Assembly (NCBI GenBank): GCA_034186235.1
Contig: JAXGBA010000043.1
Span: 1-16,817, forward strand
DNA: 16,817 nucleotides
DNA from: CAKSKB01 sp034186235
GTDB lineage: Bacteria > Bacillota > Clostridia > HGM11514
Reading direction: 5' to 3'
Below, piece by piece: positions 7,417 through 14,644 of the stretch (position 1 is its first letter; the number at the start of each line of letters is the position of its first letter). The notes below the pieces were generated by a model. It did no database searches. It was not told the origin of the DNA and saw only the letters and a list, made by a program, of their open reading frames with translations. The position numbers were made by a program, and so were the translations under genes.

Positions 7417-8420
7417 AACTTAACACCGCAGCAGCGCAAAATCAGTTTATATAGTTTTAACTCGTAATCATAATCGAAGGGATTTTCACTCTCTCCTCGA
7501 GCCAATTCCGCAAAGCCGCGCATCATATTATCATACCTGTTTTCGGCTTTTGAATTTACAACCGGTGCGGTATACGCCCACCCGAGGCCTTCCTTCGCCG
7601 ATGTATATCTCGCACCGGTATACACATCGAATTTCTCATCGTATGCCTCAAGCGGTTTAAGCTCGGCTGTTCCTTCGGAGCCGCATATAACCAGCTGCCG
7701 CCTCGCAAATCCGCCGGGCTCCGCAGCGCAGGTTTTCGCAAACGAAACACCGCTTTTGTAACGAAGCAGCACCATGCCGTAATCCTCGGCCGTAACATTG
7801 TCTGTTCCGGTGGGCATATTCATCGGGATAACTTCATCAGGTTCGCCCATAATCCGCAAAATCAGGTCAATCAGGTGGCAGCCGAGAAAGAACATCATAC
7901 CGCCCGGAAACCGTGCCAGCCACTGTCTTTTTTCGGGTGTGTGGAAGCAGTCCATGTGTGCCTCAACGCAGTAAATTTCTCCGAGTTCACCGGATTTGGC
8001 TTTTAGGACAGCCTCGTTTATCGCCTTGTTATAGCGGTACATATACCCAAGATGAAAGACAGTTTTGTTTGTTTTCACCGTTTTGATAAGTTCTTCAAAT
8101 GCGGTCAAATCAAGTCCTCCGGGTTTATCCATATGCACCGGAAGTCCGGCTTTCGCCGCAATCTGCGCATATTTTGTGAGGTTGACTTCTTCGGTTTCAA
8201 TAACAGCCGCATCGAGATTTTCGATAGCGAGAGCCTCGTCAACCGACATGACGGGAAGATTATCATATCTTTGCAGTCTGTCGGCAAAATCCGCCTTTTC
8301 ACTTTCCGGAACCGCTATCGCCGCAACCTCATAAATATCGCCGAGCCTTAAAAGGCTGTCAAGAATACTTGTTGCGTGGTCATGACCTATCCCTATTTGA
8401 ATTACTTTTAGTTTTTTCAT
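7413..8420 (-). CDS. Gfo/Idh/MocA-family NAD(P)-dependent oxidoreductase
   Basis: 335 residues. The N-terminal Rossmann fold has IGIGHDH (9-15) as the dinucleotide loop, and MDKPGG (97-102) is the family's E/D-K-P motif with catalytic Lys99. The C-terminal alpha/beta domain carries GCHLIDL with His182 and Asp185, the usual catalytic pair. Such enzymes oxidise or reduce hydroxyl groups of sugars, inositols or their derivatives; the substrate here is not known. ATG 8420 is 2 nt after the stop of the quinone-oxidoreductase gene, with GGGTGG inside that gene's end, so translation is probably coupled. It is the last gene of the oxidoreductase operon. Its stop codon overlaps that of the convergent ASKHA gene by 4 bp, leaving no room for a conventional terminator between them. 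Confidence 0.93.
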   Translation of the reverse strand: MKKLKVIQIGIGHDHATSILDSLLRLGDIYEVAAIAVPESEKADFADRLQRYDNLPVMSVDEALAIENLDAAVIETEEVNLTKYAQIAAKAGLPVHMDKPGGLDLTAFEELIKTVKTNKTVFHLGYMYRYNKAINEAVLKAKSGELGEIYCVEAHMDCFHTPEKRQWLARFPGGMMFFLGCHLIDLILRIMGEPDEVIPMNMPTGTDNVTAEDYGMVLLRYKSGVSFAKTCAAEPGGFARRQLVICGSEGTAELKPLEAYDEKFDVYTGARYTSAKEGLGWAYTAPVVNSKAENRYDNMMRGFAELARGESENPFDYDYELKLYKLILRCCGVKF

Positions 8421-8422
8421 AT

Positions 8423-9406
8423 TTATTCCACCCTCAGCACTACTTTTCCGACATTTTCGCCCCTGTAAAGAATATCATGCGCCGCCTCCGCCTCTGTAAT
8501 CGGCAGAACCTTATAAACCGTTGGCTTTACCAGCCCTTTCTCCACCTTCGGGAAGACATTTTTAACAAGCTCCGAAAGTATGTGGGCCTTAAATTCGGGC
8601 GTTCTCGAACGCAAAGTGCTTCCGATAACCCTGACGTTTCTCACATAAATGTTTTTAAGGTCAATCTCGGCCATTCTTCCGGCAAGTGCGGCAATCATAA
8701 TCCATCTTCCGCCGTGACTCATGTAATGAAGGCATTTCCCCATAACTTCGCCGCCGAGGCAGTCAATCGCAACATCGACAGGATGTCCTTCTTCCAATTC
8801 ACGCTCCAAAACCTTACAGATATCCTCCTTTGAAGTGTTTACAACCACATCAGCATTAAGGTGCTTTATTGAGGACGCAATCTCATCGGAGAGCACAGTT
8901 GTTATAACTCTTGCCCCGAATGCTTTTGCCATGGGTATTACAACGCTTGCAAGTCCGCTCGCTCCGGCGTTCATGAGAAATGTGTTTCCGGGTTTAAGCC
9001 CGCCCTCAAAGAAAAGATTGAGATATGCCGTTGCAAAAGCTTCGGGAATCGCTGCGGCTTCCGCCATGGTGCAGTTTTCGGGAACGGGCATAAGCATGTC
9101 ATATTTTACATTTACATACTCTGCGTATCCTCCTCCGCCGAGAAGCGCGCAAACCTTGTCGCCCTTTTTCCAATCCGATTTCTTTGCGGCCTCATCCCCT
9201 ACCTCAACAATTTCTCCGGAGATTTCAAGCCCCATCCAGTCGGGTGCGCCCTCCGGCGGCGGATAATCGCCTTCCCTCTGCATTAAATCCGCGCGGTTAA
9301 GCGCCGAATATTCGATTTTTACAAGAACGTCCTCCGCACCGACCGTAGGATTCGGAACATCGTCCCATCTTAAACTTCTGTCATCGTTTACAAGTATCGC
9401 TTTCAT
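8423..9406 (-). CDS. PIG3-type NAD(P)H:quinone oxidoreductase (zinc-free MDR)
   Basis: 327 residues of the quinone-oxidoreductase branch of medium-chain dehydrogenases/reductases. NRADLMQREGDYPPP (37-51) and the following GLEISGEIVEVG are the TIGR02824/PIG3 hallmark. The nucleotide-binding loop reads NAGASGLAS (146-154), followed by AKAFGARVITT. No Cys/His zinc ligands are present, as expected of this branch. It would reduce quinones or enones with NAD(P)H in the cytoplasm. The start ATG 9406 has AAAGGA about 8 nt upstream. It is the middle gene of the operon: 35 bp after the zinc-type dehydrogenase and 2 bp before the Gfo/Idh/MocA gene. The natural substrate in this operon may be a dehydrated sugar intermediate rather than a quinone; that is inference. 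Confidence 0.92.
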   Translation of the reverse strand: MKAILVNDDRSLRWDDVPNPTVGAEDVLVKIEYSALNRADLMQREGDYPPPEGAPDWMGLEISGEIVEVGDEAAKKSDWKKGDKVCALLGGGGYAEYVNVKYDMLMPVPENCTMAEAAAIPEAFATAYLNLFFEGGLKPGNTFLMNAGASGLASVVIPMAKAFGARVITTVLSDEIASSIKHLNADVVVNTSKEDICKVLERELEEGHPVDVAIDCLGGEVMGKCLHYMSHGGRWIMIAALAGRMAEIDLKNIYVRNVRVIGSTLRSRTPEFKAHILSELVKNVFPKVEKGLVKPTVYKVLPITEAEAAHDILYRGENVGKVVLRVE

Positions 9407-9441
9407 TATAATCTTTCCTTTCGGTTTTTTGCATATTCTTC

Positions 9442-10454
9442 TTACATCTTCGTCCAGTCAAACTGCACCACATTGGGGAAATTCTTGTCGTTTATGAGCC
9501 TGTTGTAAACGCTTTCACATTCAAGCGGCGAATGAACCTCCTCAATCATGTCTTTGATATTGATTCTTTTTGCTTCGCAGAGTTTCAGAATCGCCTTAAC
9601 ATCGTCACGGGTTGTGAACATACCCGGGGACGATTCAAATTCCGGACGGGCAAGCGTGTGCGCACCGATTACGGTTATGCCGGGACCGTGGATTTTTCTG
9701 TAATAATCCACCGTGAAATTTTTATCTCTCGTGCAGCCTAAAAGCGCAACCCTTCCGAACCGTGCCATGCAGTCAAGGCACTCGTTAAAGCCCGCGCCGA
9801 CGCCGGTTACTTCAATTGCGGCATTCACACCGCCGCCGGTCACCTTTCTTACCTTTTCGACGAAATCCGTCTCAAACGGGTCGAATGCAAAATCCGCACC
9901 GAATTTCAGCGCTTTTTCTCGTCTTTCCTCAATCGGGTCAACCGCAATAACGGGCACCGCCCCTGCACTGCGAGCAAACTGCACCGCAAAAAGGCCGAGA
10001 ACGCCAAGCCCCATAATCATGCACGATTCTCCGATTTCAAGCCGGGTTTTGCGGATTGCCGCCATCGGGAATGTTCCTATATGCGCAAGAGCCGCCTCGT
10101 TAAAGCTCATCCCCTCCGGCATTTTAACCGCACGGCTTTGGTCAATCACATTGAACTCCTTGTGGAGCGTCCATGACATCGCAACCCTGTCGCCGATTTC
10201 AAGGTCTGTCACATTTTTCCCTTTTTCAACAACAATTCCTACGAACTGTAACCCGACTGCCTCGGGAAATGCGCCGTTTTCTCCGGCTCTCCGTAAATCC
10301 CGACATTAAGGTCACCCGTGATGTTCGCACGCTCCGTACCGCAGCTTATGCTGCTGATAACGGTTTTCACCCTGACGGAATTGTCGCCCAGAATATCCTC
10401 CGGAACATCAACAAGCTCCGCTTTATTAAGTCCTGTAAACAAAATCTGTTTCAC
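9442..10454 (-). pseudogene. Zinc-type medium-chain alcohol/polyol dehydrogenase, split by a 1-nt frameshift
   Basis: Two frames form one dehydrogenase. Codons 1-71 (GTG 10454, site AAAGGCGG upstream) end ...FPRQSGYSS then TAG at 10241-10239. The next frame continues directly with VGIVVEKGKNVTDLEIGDRV. Restoring one missing base at about 10242 (TCG-TA to TCN-GTA) gives a 337-residue protein with no gap or duplication. Features are the SSISCGTERANITGD segment typical of COG1063-like Zn/MDR enzymes with a GYSS in place of GHE, and a Rossmann motif in IMGLGVLGLFAVQFARSAGA. The four-Cys structural zinc lobe appears absent. It would oxidise a sugar or polyol alcohol with NAD(P). It is the first gene of the oxidoreductase operon. 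The break may be a real mutation, a sequencing error or, less likely, programmed frameshifting; the rest of the sequence shows no decay. Confidence 0.88.
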
Positions 10455-10476
10455 TGCAGCACCGCCTTTACAAATA

Positions 10477-10505
10477 TTTATATTTTTATTTTATCACATT
10501 GACAA
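10477..10505 (-). promoter_or_regulatory. Promoter of the oxidoreductase operon
   Basis: On the minus strand TTGTCA (10505-10500), exactly 17 nt and TATAAA (10482-10477) are 5/6 matches each. The predicted start near 10470 is about 16 nt before GTG 10454. Its -35 box overlaps that of the divergent AraC promoter. Confidence 0.75.
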
Positions 10506-10527
10506 AGGATATAAAATAATGTATAAT
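10499..10527 (+). promoter_or_regulatory. Consensus promoter of the second AraC gene
   Basis: TTGACA (10499-10504), 17 nt and TATAAT (10522-10527) are a perfect sigma-A consensus. The predicted start near 10534 rules out the upstream ATG candidates in the frame and supports ATG 10567. Confidence 0.88.
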
Positions 10528-10566
10528 ACTAAAAAACAAAACTATTATCTTATGAGGTACAGTTTT

Positions 10567-11346
10567 ATGAACCTTTCATTTTTTACCGTTGACAAATATG
10601 AGTTTAAAAACCGAAATGTATGCGATTTCAGAAATGCTCCCCGTCCGCACTTTTGCATGGGGCTGATTCTTGACGGCTGCGCCGATTTTTTTGAAGAAGG
10701 GTGCGATGAAAAAATTCATGTTGAACGGGGCGATATAATTTTCGTTCCGATAACGGCAAGGTATATTTCAAAATGGTACGGAAAGCCCGAAATAAAATAT
10801 ATAAGTATGCACTTTTCGTTCGCGGATATGGGGATTTTCGGGCAGTTAAGGGTTCAGAAAATCAAGCCCGACAGTTTTGACAAGGCAAAAGAAATTTTTG
10901 AAAAAGCGCTCCGAAACTGTGACGGAACCCTCTCGCAGCAGTTCTTATCCAAAGCACTTTTCTATGAATTTATGTCGGAAACCGAACCGAAGCTTGAAAG
11001 GCGCAAGTCTCCGCTCACCGACAGCAGAATAAAAAAAGTTATATCATACATCAATCTTCATTCGGAGGAAAACATAAATATACCGGCTCTCGCAAAGCTT
11101 TGCAGCATGAGCGTGTCGCATTTTCACGCATGTTTCAAAACGCAGACCGGCATGACCCCGATTGAGTACAAAAATCTTATCAGCACAAACCGCGCAATGC
11201 AGCTGCTCATATCCGAAAGCGACAAATCCGTTGAGGAAATCAGCGAAACGCTCGGGTTTTATTCGTCAACCTATTTCAGAAGGGTATTCAAAAGCATAAC
11301 CGGGAAAACCCCGACAGAATATAGAAAATCCGCAGCGGAACTATAA
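10567..11346 (+). CDS. AraC-family transcriptional regulator
   Basis: 259 residues from ATG 10567, chosen because GAGG lies 9 nt upstream and the consensus promoter ends at 10527; the frame is open to 10318 but those codons are upstream of the promoter, and ATG 10552 has no ribosome binding site. The N-terminal ~150 residues are a cupin-like sensor (RPHFCMGLILDG, then GDIIFVPITARYISKWYG). The C-terminal ~100 residues hold the AraC double helix-turn-helix (NINIPALAKLCSMSVSHFH; YFRRVFKSITGKTPTEYRK). It is divergent from the MDR-quinone oxidoreductase-Gfo/Idh/MocA operon and shares its control region, so it most likely controls that operon and itself. No clear terminator hairpin follows, only a T run just after the stop codon. 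Ligand unknown. Confidence 0.93.
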   Translation: MNLSFFTVDKYEFKNRNVCDFRNAPRPHFCMGLILDGCADFFEEGCDEKIHVERGDIIFVPITARYISKWYGKPEIKYISMHFSFADMGIFGQLRVQKIKPDSFDKAKEIFEKALRNCDGTLSQQFLSKALFYEFMSETEPKLERRKSPLTDSRIKKVISYINLHSEENINIPALAKLCSMSVSHFHACFKTQTGMTPIEYKNLISTNRAMQLLISESDKSVEEISETLGFYSSTYFRRVFKSITGKTPTEYRKSAAEL

Positions 11347-11583
11347 TTTTTTTTGCAAAGCAGCCTGTCATAAGCACTCACGGCTTTTTTGCGGTCGATT
11401 CCGAGAAAGGCGCAATAGTCCGCCGCAGTGTTTCGGTTTGCACACTTTCTCATCGCAGCTTTTTTCGGGATACGCCGCAATTTTATTGAAATCATCGTCA
11501 AAAATTACTATTCTCATTTTAGTGATAGTATGAAAATCCGACAGTATTTCGGAAAATTCTGCATTATCAAATTTTATATTCAT
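11347..11583 (-). pseudogene. Remnant of a PocR-domain (AraC-type) regulator
   Basis: A well-formed start (ATG 11583, GGAG 8 nt upstream, promoter further up) opens a frame whose first ~45 residues, containing ILSDFHTITKMRIVIFDDDF and AAYPEKSC, match the beginning of the PocR ligand-sensing domain. At about 11417-11428 the reading frame must shift (one extra or two missing bases) to continue as DYCAFLGIDRKKAVSAYDRL. The similarity then stops at the end of the convergent AraC gene. The rest of the PocR domain and the entire DNA-binding domain are missing. This is therefore a truncated, frameshifted relic. It was divergent from the kinase/isomerase relic and was probably its regulator. The PocR assignment rests on motif recognition only. 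Confidence 0.68.
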
Positions 11584-11610
11584 AATAAGCTCTCCGAACA
11601 AAATTACAGA

Positions 11611-11639
11611 TTTACAAACAAATATATCTATATTATAAC
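11611..11639 (+). promoter_or_regulatory. Candidate promoter of the FGGY kinase relic
   Basis: TTTACA (11611-11616), 17 nt and TATAAC (11634-11639) are 5/6 matches each, about 48 nt before ATG 11687. It interleaves with the opposite promoter. The region is very A/T-rich, so chance matches are likely. Confidence 0.45.
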
Positions 11640-11660
11640 GCAAAGATATTATAAAATCAA
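11632..11660 (-). promoter_or_regulatory. Candidate promoter of the PocR-type regulator relic
   Basis: On the minus strand TTGATT (11660-11655), 17 nt and TATAAT (11637-11632) precede ATG 11583 by about 49 nt. Its -10 overlaps the -10 of the divergent promoter. Confidence 0.55.
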
Positions 11661-11686
11661 TATATAAAATAAAAAAAGGTGGGTAA

Positions 11687-11911
11687 ATGAACATATACGG
11701 TCTTGATATAGGCACAACCGCCTGCAAACTGACCGTTTACAACGAAAATGGCGGTCTTTTGGCTTCGGCGTACCGTGATTATCCCGTTTCAAGAAGTGCC
11801 TCGGCGCACGAAATAAATCCGAACGATATATGGAACTCCGTAAAGGCTGTGACGGAGGAACTTAAAAGACCGGTTATAATAATGCATACGCAGCTACATG
11901 AAAAAATGTGA
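11687..11911 (+). pseudogene. FGGY-family carbohydrate kinase, N-terminal fragment
   Basis: From ATG 11687 (site AAGGTGGG upstream) the first ~60 residues are a clear FGGY kinase N-terminus: the ASKHA phosphate-1 loop IYGLDIGTTACKLTVYNENG, then SAHEINPNDIWNSVKAVTEE, as in xylulokinase-like enzymes that phosphorylate ketoses. A complete kinase has about 500 residues; here similarity ends near 11860 and the frame stops at 11911. The last residues (PVIIMHTQLHEKM) instead resemble the metal-binding HxH...KM segment of D-lyxose isomerase, which continues downstream. The piece therefore marks the left side of a deletion fusing kinase and isomerase sequences. It lacks the catalytic base and nucleotide-binding half, so it cannot be an active kinase. 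Confidence 0.8.
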
Positions 11912-12288
11912 ATATGCAAGCTTGACACAATCGGCAGAATTATGGTTATGGCGACGGAAATCTCATAGTGCAGCTTTACAATGCGACCGAGGACGAAAAG
12001 CTTGCCGATACGCCCGTAACCGTATTTGTTGGCGGGCACAGATATCAGATTCCGGCAGGCGGCACGGTTACAGTTCATCCGGGCGAGAGCATTTCCTTTC
12101 CGCCCCGCCAGTTCCACAAATTCTGGGGCGAATAAGGAAAGGGCAAAATCCTTGTTGGCGAAGTTTCAAAGGTGAACGATGACTGTGTCGACAACCGTTT
12201 TCTTGAACCTACAGGGCGTTTTCCCGAAATCGAAGAGGACGAAAAACCGCTTTATCTTTTGGGAAATGAGTACCCAGAGGCAAAATAA
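11870..12288 (+). pseudogene. D-lyxose isomerase-like cupin, C-terminal relic with internal stop
   Basis: In the frame of 11941 the sequence reads GDGNLIVQLYNATEDEKLAD, then PAGGTVTVHPGESISFPP, FHKFWGE, a TAA at 12133-12135, and GKGKILVGEVSKVNDD through FPEIEEDEKPLYLLGNEYP to TAA 12286-12288. This is the C-terminal ~115 residues of the D-lyxose ketol-isomerase cupin family (interconverting D-lyxose and D-xylulose), whose usual text at the stop is WGE-E-GKGK, so a GAA-to-TAA change is the simplest explanation. The N-terminal half is absent. The 5' boundary is uncertain because 11870-11940 is frameshifted. The reading after the nonsense codon is otherwise intact, pointing to recent decay. Confidence 0.83.
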
Positions 12289-12297
12289 ATATATATT

Positions 12298-12320
12298 CCC
12301 CGTTTTATACGGGGATTTTT
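12298..12320 (+). terminator. Rho-independent terminator after the isomerase relic
   Basis: CCCCGT (12298-12303) and ACGGGG (12309-12314) with a 5-nt loop are followed by ATTTTT. It lies 9 nt after the relic's stop and directly abuts the -35 box of the apbE promoter. Confidence 0.82.
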
Positions 12321-12321
12321 A

Positions 12322-12350
12322 TTGACGAAAAAAGTATTTTATGGTATACT
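12322..12350 (+). promoter_or_regulatory. apbE: Promoter of apbE, positioned for a leaderless mRNA
   Basis: TTGACG (12322-12327), 17 nt and TATACT (12345-12350) are 5/6 matches each. The expected start point (about 12357) falls at the apbE ATG at 12358, and no ribosome binding site precedes that ATG. Confidence 0.72.
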
Positions 12351-12357
12351 TATATGT

Positions 12358-13302
12358 ATGAAAAAACATATCTCTTTTATAATTATCTTTATCATGTTAA
12401 TATTATCGTTTACCGGCTGCAAAAGCGGAAGTTCAACCGAAATTTTTTACGTAATGGACACCGTTATGACGGTTACCGTCTACGGCAGCGGCGCAAAGAA
12501 GGCATCAAAAGCTGCGTATAATGAGGTTCTTCGGCTTGAAAAGCTTTTATCCGTTACGGATGAGGAAAGCGAGATTTATGCGCTGAATCACCGAACCGCA
12601 TCGGATGTTTCGGCGGAAACAGCCGCACTTATCGAAAAAGCTCTTGAAATAAGCCGCGAAACGGGCGGTGCGTTTGATATCACATTTTACCCCGTGTCGC
12701 TCCTTTGGGGATTCATTACAAAGGATTACAAAGTGCCGTCTGCGGAAGAAATTTCCAAAACGCTTATCCACTGCGGAAGCGAGAATGTAAGCATATCGGG
12801 AACGCACATCAACCTGCCGGAAGGTTTTATGCTTGACCTCGGTGGAATTGCAAAGGGATATGCAGCCGAAAAAGCAAAGGAAAAACTTGTCGGAATGGGT
12901 ATAAAATCTGCAATAATATCACTCGGCGGAAATGTCCAGACTATAGGCAAAAAACCGGGCGGCGATAAGTGGAAAATCGGAATTGCCGACCCGTTCGGCA
13001 ATGAATCCTCCGAAAGCATTTATGCTGAAGATTCGGCAGTTGTAACATCCGGCGGCTATCAGAGGAACTTCACACATGAAGGCAAAACATATCATCATAT
13101 AATAGACCCAAAAACCGGATACCCTGCCGAGAGCGGCATTGCATCGGTTACGGTCATATGCGAAAGCGGCACGGAGGCGGACTCTCTTTCAACGGCGTTT
13201 TTCGTTATGGGCAAAGATAAAACAGAGCAATTTTGCACCAATCACGAAGGAATATCGGCTGTTATAATAATGCAGAACGGCGAGGTTATAAATGTTAAAT
13301 GA
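12358..13302 (+). CDS. apbE: FAD:protein FMN transferase (ApbE), lipoprotein
   Basis: 314 residues. ApbE uses FAD and Mg2+ to attach FMN covalently to Thr/Ser of target flavoproteins such as Rnf and Nqr subunits outside the membrane. Visible motifs are MDTVMTVTVYG (33-43), GGAFDITFYP (103-112), LDLGGIAKGYAAEKA (159-173), SLGGNVQTIG, HIIDPKTGYP (247-256) and TEADSLSTAFF (272-282) with the metal-site Asp. A hydrophobic N-terminus ends in SFTGC, a lipobox with Phe at -3 (unusual but tolerated), Cys21 being the lipidated residue. ATG 12358 fits the signal sequence; the frame is open to a TTG at 12322 that lies in the promoter. Its 3' end overlaps the next gene by 11 bp. No Rnf/Nqr or FMN-binding target gene is visible in the window. 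Confidence 0.94.
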   Translation: MKKHISFIIIFIMLILSFTGCKSGSSTEIFYVMDTVMTVTVYGSGAKKASKAAYNEVLRLEKLLSVTDEESEIYALNHRTASDVSAETAALIEKALEISRETGGAFDITFYPVSLLWGFITKDYKVPSAEEISKTLIHCGSENVSISGTHINLPEGFMLDLGGIAKGYAAEKAKEKLVGMGIKSAIISLGGNVQTIGKKPGGDKWKIGIADPFGNESSESIYAEDSAVVTSGGYQRNFTHEGKTYHHIIDPKTGYPAESGIASVTVICESGTEADSLSTAFFVMGKDKTEQFCTNHEGISAVIIMQNGEVINVK

Positions 13303-14593
13303 AGTTAAATTTTTAAAGAGCGGAAGGTGCGCAAGAAAAGCATGGCTGCTTGAAAACACGGGCAGCTGCGAGTCACCCAGCACTCTGCCGTTCCCTAATA
13401 TAAAAAGCGGTGAGAGAAAAAAGGTTTTCCGCTCGGAACTCGGCGAAGCTACTGTCGGCTGCGTTGCGGTAAAGAATAACGGAATAGAACTCTATGACTT
13501 TTACGATACCGTAAAATACAAAAAACATTCCGTGCGTATGAACTTCAAGCGCGCAATTGCAGAAAGCTGCGGATATACCGTTCTCGGGGCATTCGCGGTA
13601 ACGGTGAACCCCAAATTTGAAAGAGGCGGAAAGCAGCCGTTTTACATATTCAACCGGATAGAAAAGCCTAAGACAAAAGCAGAGTTCAGGCACTGCATTG
13701 AGCGCATTTCGGCTGCCGCAAATGCAAAACACCCGAGCGATGCCGTAATGAAAAACGACTGCGCCGGCTGCGAATTTTTCAAAAGCTGTTTCAAGCTGCC
13801 GAAGGACAATATTTTCCTTCTGAAGGGTCTGAACTTTTCGGAAAAAGTAGCACTTTACAACAAAGGAATAATAACATTTGACGATTATATGAAAAACAGT
13901 CCCTCGCCGGTCTGCCGTATGCAGATTACGGGAGAAACACACATTGACAAAGGTGCCATAAAAGCTTTTCTCGCAAAGCTTTCGTACCCTCTCGGCTTTC
14001 TGGATTTTGAAACGATTTCTCCGCTGAAACCGTTATTTCCGGGATATCACCCGGGGGATAAAATAATAACTCAGTTTTCATATCACCAAAAAAACGAAAA
14101 ATCGGGTGCTGTTCTCCACCGCGAGTTTATAGGCAACGGAATAACTAACCCGGAAACCGAAGCCGTACCGGCGCTTATTAAAGCAACAAAAACGGCAGGC
14201 TCGGTGCTTTCGTATTCGGTCTACGAAAAAAACTGCATAGAAATGCTTGCAGAGAGATTTCCGGAGCACCGAAAAGAACTTAAAGAACTGTCTGCAAAAA
14301 TAGTTGACCTTGAAATCCCATTCAGAAAGCACATGTACTACACACCGCTTATGGAAGGGCGAACCTCGCTCAAATTTGTTCTTCCGGCGCTATATCCGAA
14401 TGACAAAGCACTTGACTACCACAAAATGAAGGTGTCCGATGGAGAGGCGGCAGTGAAGGCTTACATGAGCCTTAAAGAAAAACCCGAACAGGAAAGAGAA
14501 AAAATCAAAACTAATCTTAAAAAGTATTGCTGTCTTGACACGCTTGCGCTGGTTAAAATAACAGACAAGTTGTATGAAGTAATCGCCAAATAA
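13292..14593 (+). CDS. DUF2779-family DEDD exonuclease-like protein
   Basis: 433 residues. The N-terminus (VKFLKSGRCARKAWLLEN) has the K..FL..C...WL pattern seen at the start of DUF2779 and Cas4/RecB-like proteins. A cysteine cluster Cys157-x2-Cys160-x5-Cys166 follows. The C-terminal half has a DEDD-type 3'-5' exonuclease signature: Asp238-Phe-Glu240 in GFLDFETISP, Asp339 in VDLEIPF, and YCCLDT with Tyr412 and Asp416. RSL KFVLPALYP-like sequence (358-369) is a family hallmark. A nuclease role is inferred from these residues; no member's function is established that I know of. ATG 13292 has GAGG 6 nt upstream and lies 11 bp inside apbE, so translation is likely coupled. It ends at a hairpin shared with the aldolase operon. 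Confidence 0.85.
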   Translation: MLNEVKFLKSGRCARKAWLLENTGSCESPSTLPFPNIKSGERKKVFRSELGEATVGCVAVKNNGIELYDFYDTVKYKKHSVRMNFKRAIAESCGYTVLGAFAVTVNPKFERGGKQPFYIFNRIEKPKTKAEFRHCIERISAAANAKHPSDAVMKNDCAGCEFFKSCFKLPKDNIFLLKGLNFSEKVALYNKGIITFDDYMKNSPSPVCRMQITGETHIDKGAIKAFLAKLSYPLGFLDFETISPLKPLFPGYHPGDKIITQFSYHQKNEKSGAVLHREFIGNGITNPETEAVPALIKATKTAGSVLSYSVYEKNCIEMLAERFPEHRKELKELSAKIVDLEIPFRKHMYYTPLMEGRTSLKFVLPALYPNDKALDYHKMKVSDGEAAVKAYMSLKEKPEQEREKIKTNLKKYCCLDTLALVKITDKLYEVIAK

Positions 14594-14596
14594 AGC

Positions 14597-14628
14597 GACC
14601 CCCGGGAAAATAAATTTCCTCGGGGGTC
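14597..14628. terminator. Bidirectional terminator between convergent operons
   Basis: GACCCCCG (14597-14604) pairs with CGGGGGTC (14621-14628); inside, GGAAA pairs with TTTCC past a 1-nt bulge. It lies 4 nt after the DUF2779 stop and 16 nt after the aldolase stop (opposite strand). The T tract is better on the minus side (GCTTTATTT) than on the plus side. Confidence 0.78.
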
Positions 14629-14644
14629 ATTAGATTTGGGGGAA

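Noticed and set aside
10318..10566. N-terminal extension of the second AraC regulator
   Set aside because: The consensus promoter at 10499-10527 lies inside it and the extension is antisense to the dehydrogenase N-terminus; ATG 10567 has the ribosome binding site.
11325..11360. Possible terminator after the second AraC gene
   Set aside because: A T run follows the stop, but the only palindrome (TCCGC-A-GCGGA) has a 1-nt centre and cannot form a normal hairpin.
11271..11501. 76-codon minus-strand frame as an independent gene
   Set aside because: No credible start or ribosome binding site; its middle part only makes sense as the frameshifted continuation of the PocR-like relic, and its end is antisense to the AraC gene.
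11898..12182. 94-codon plus-strand frame over the isomerase relic
   Set aside because: Its translation has no family resemblance, while another frame gives continuous D-lyxose isomerase sequence.
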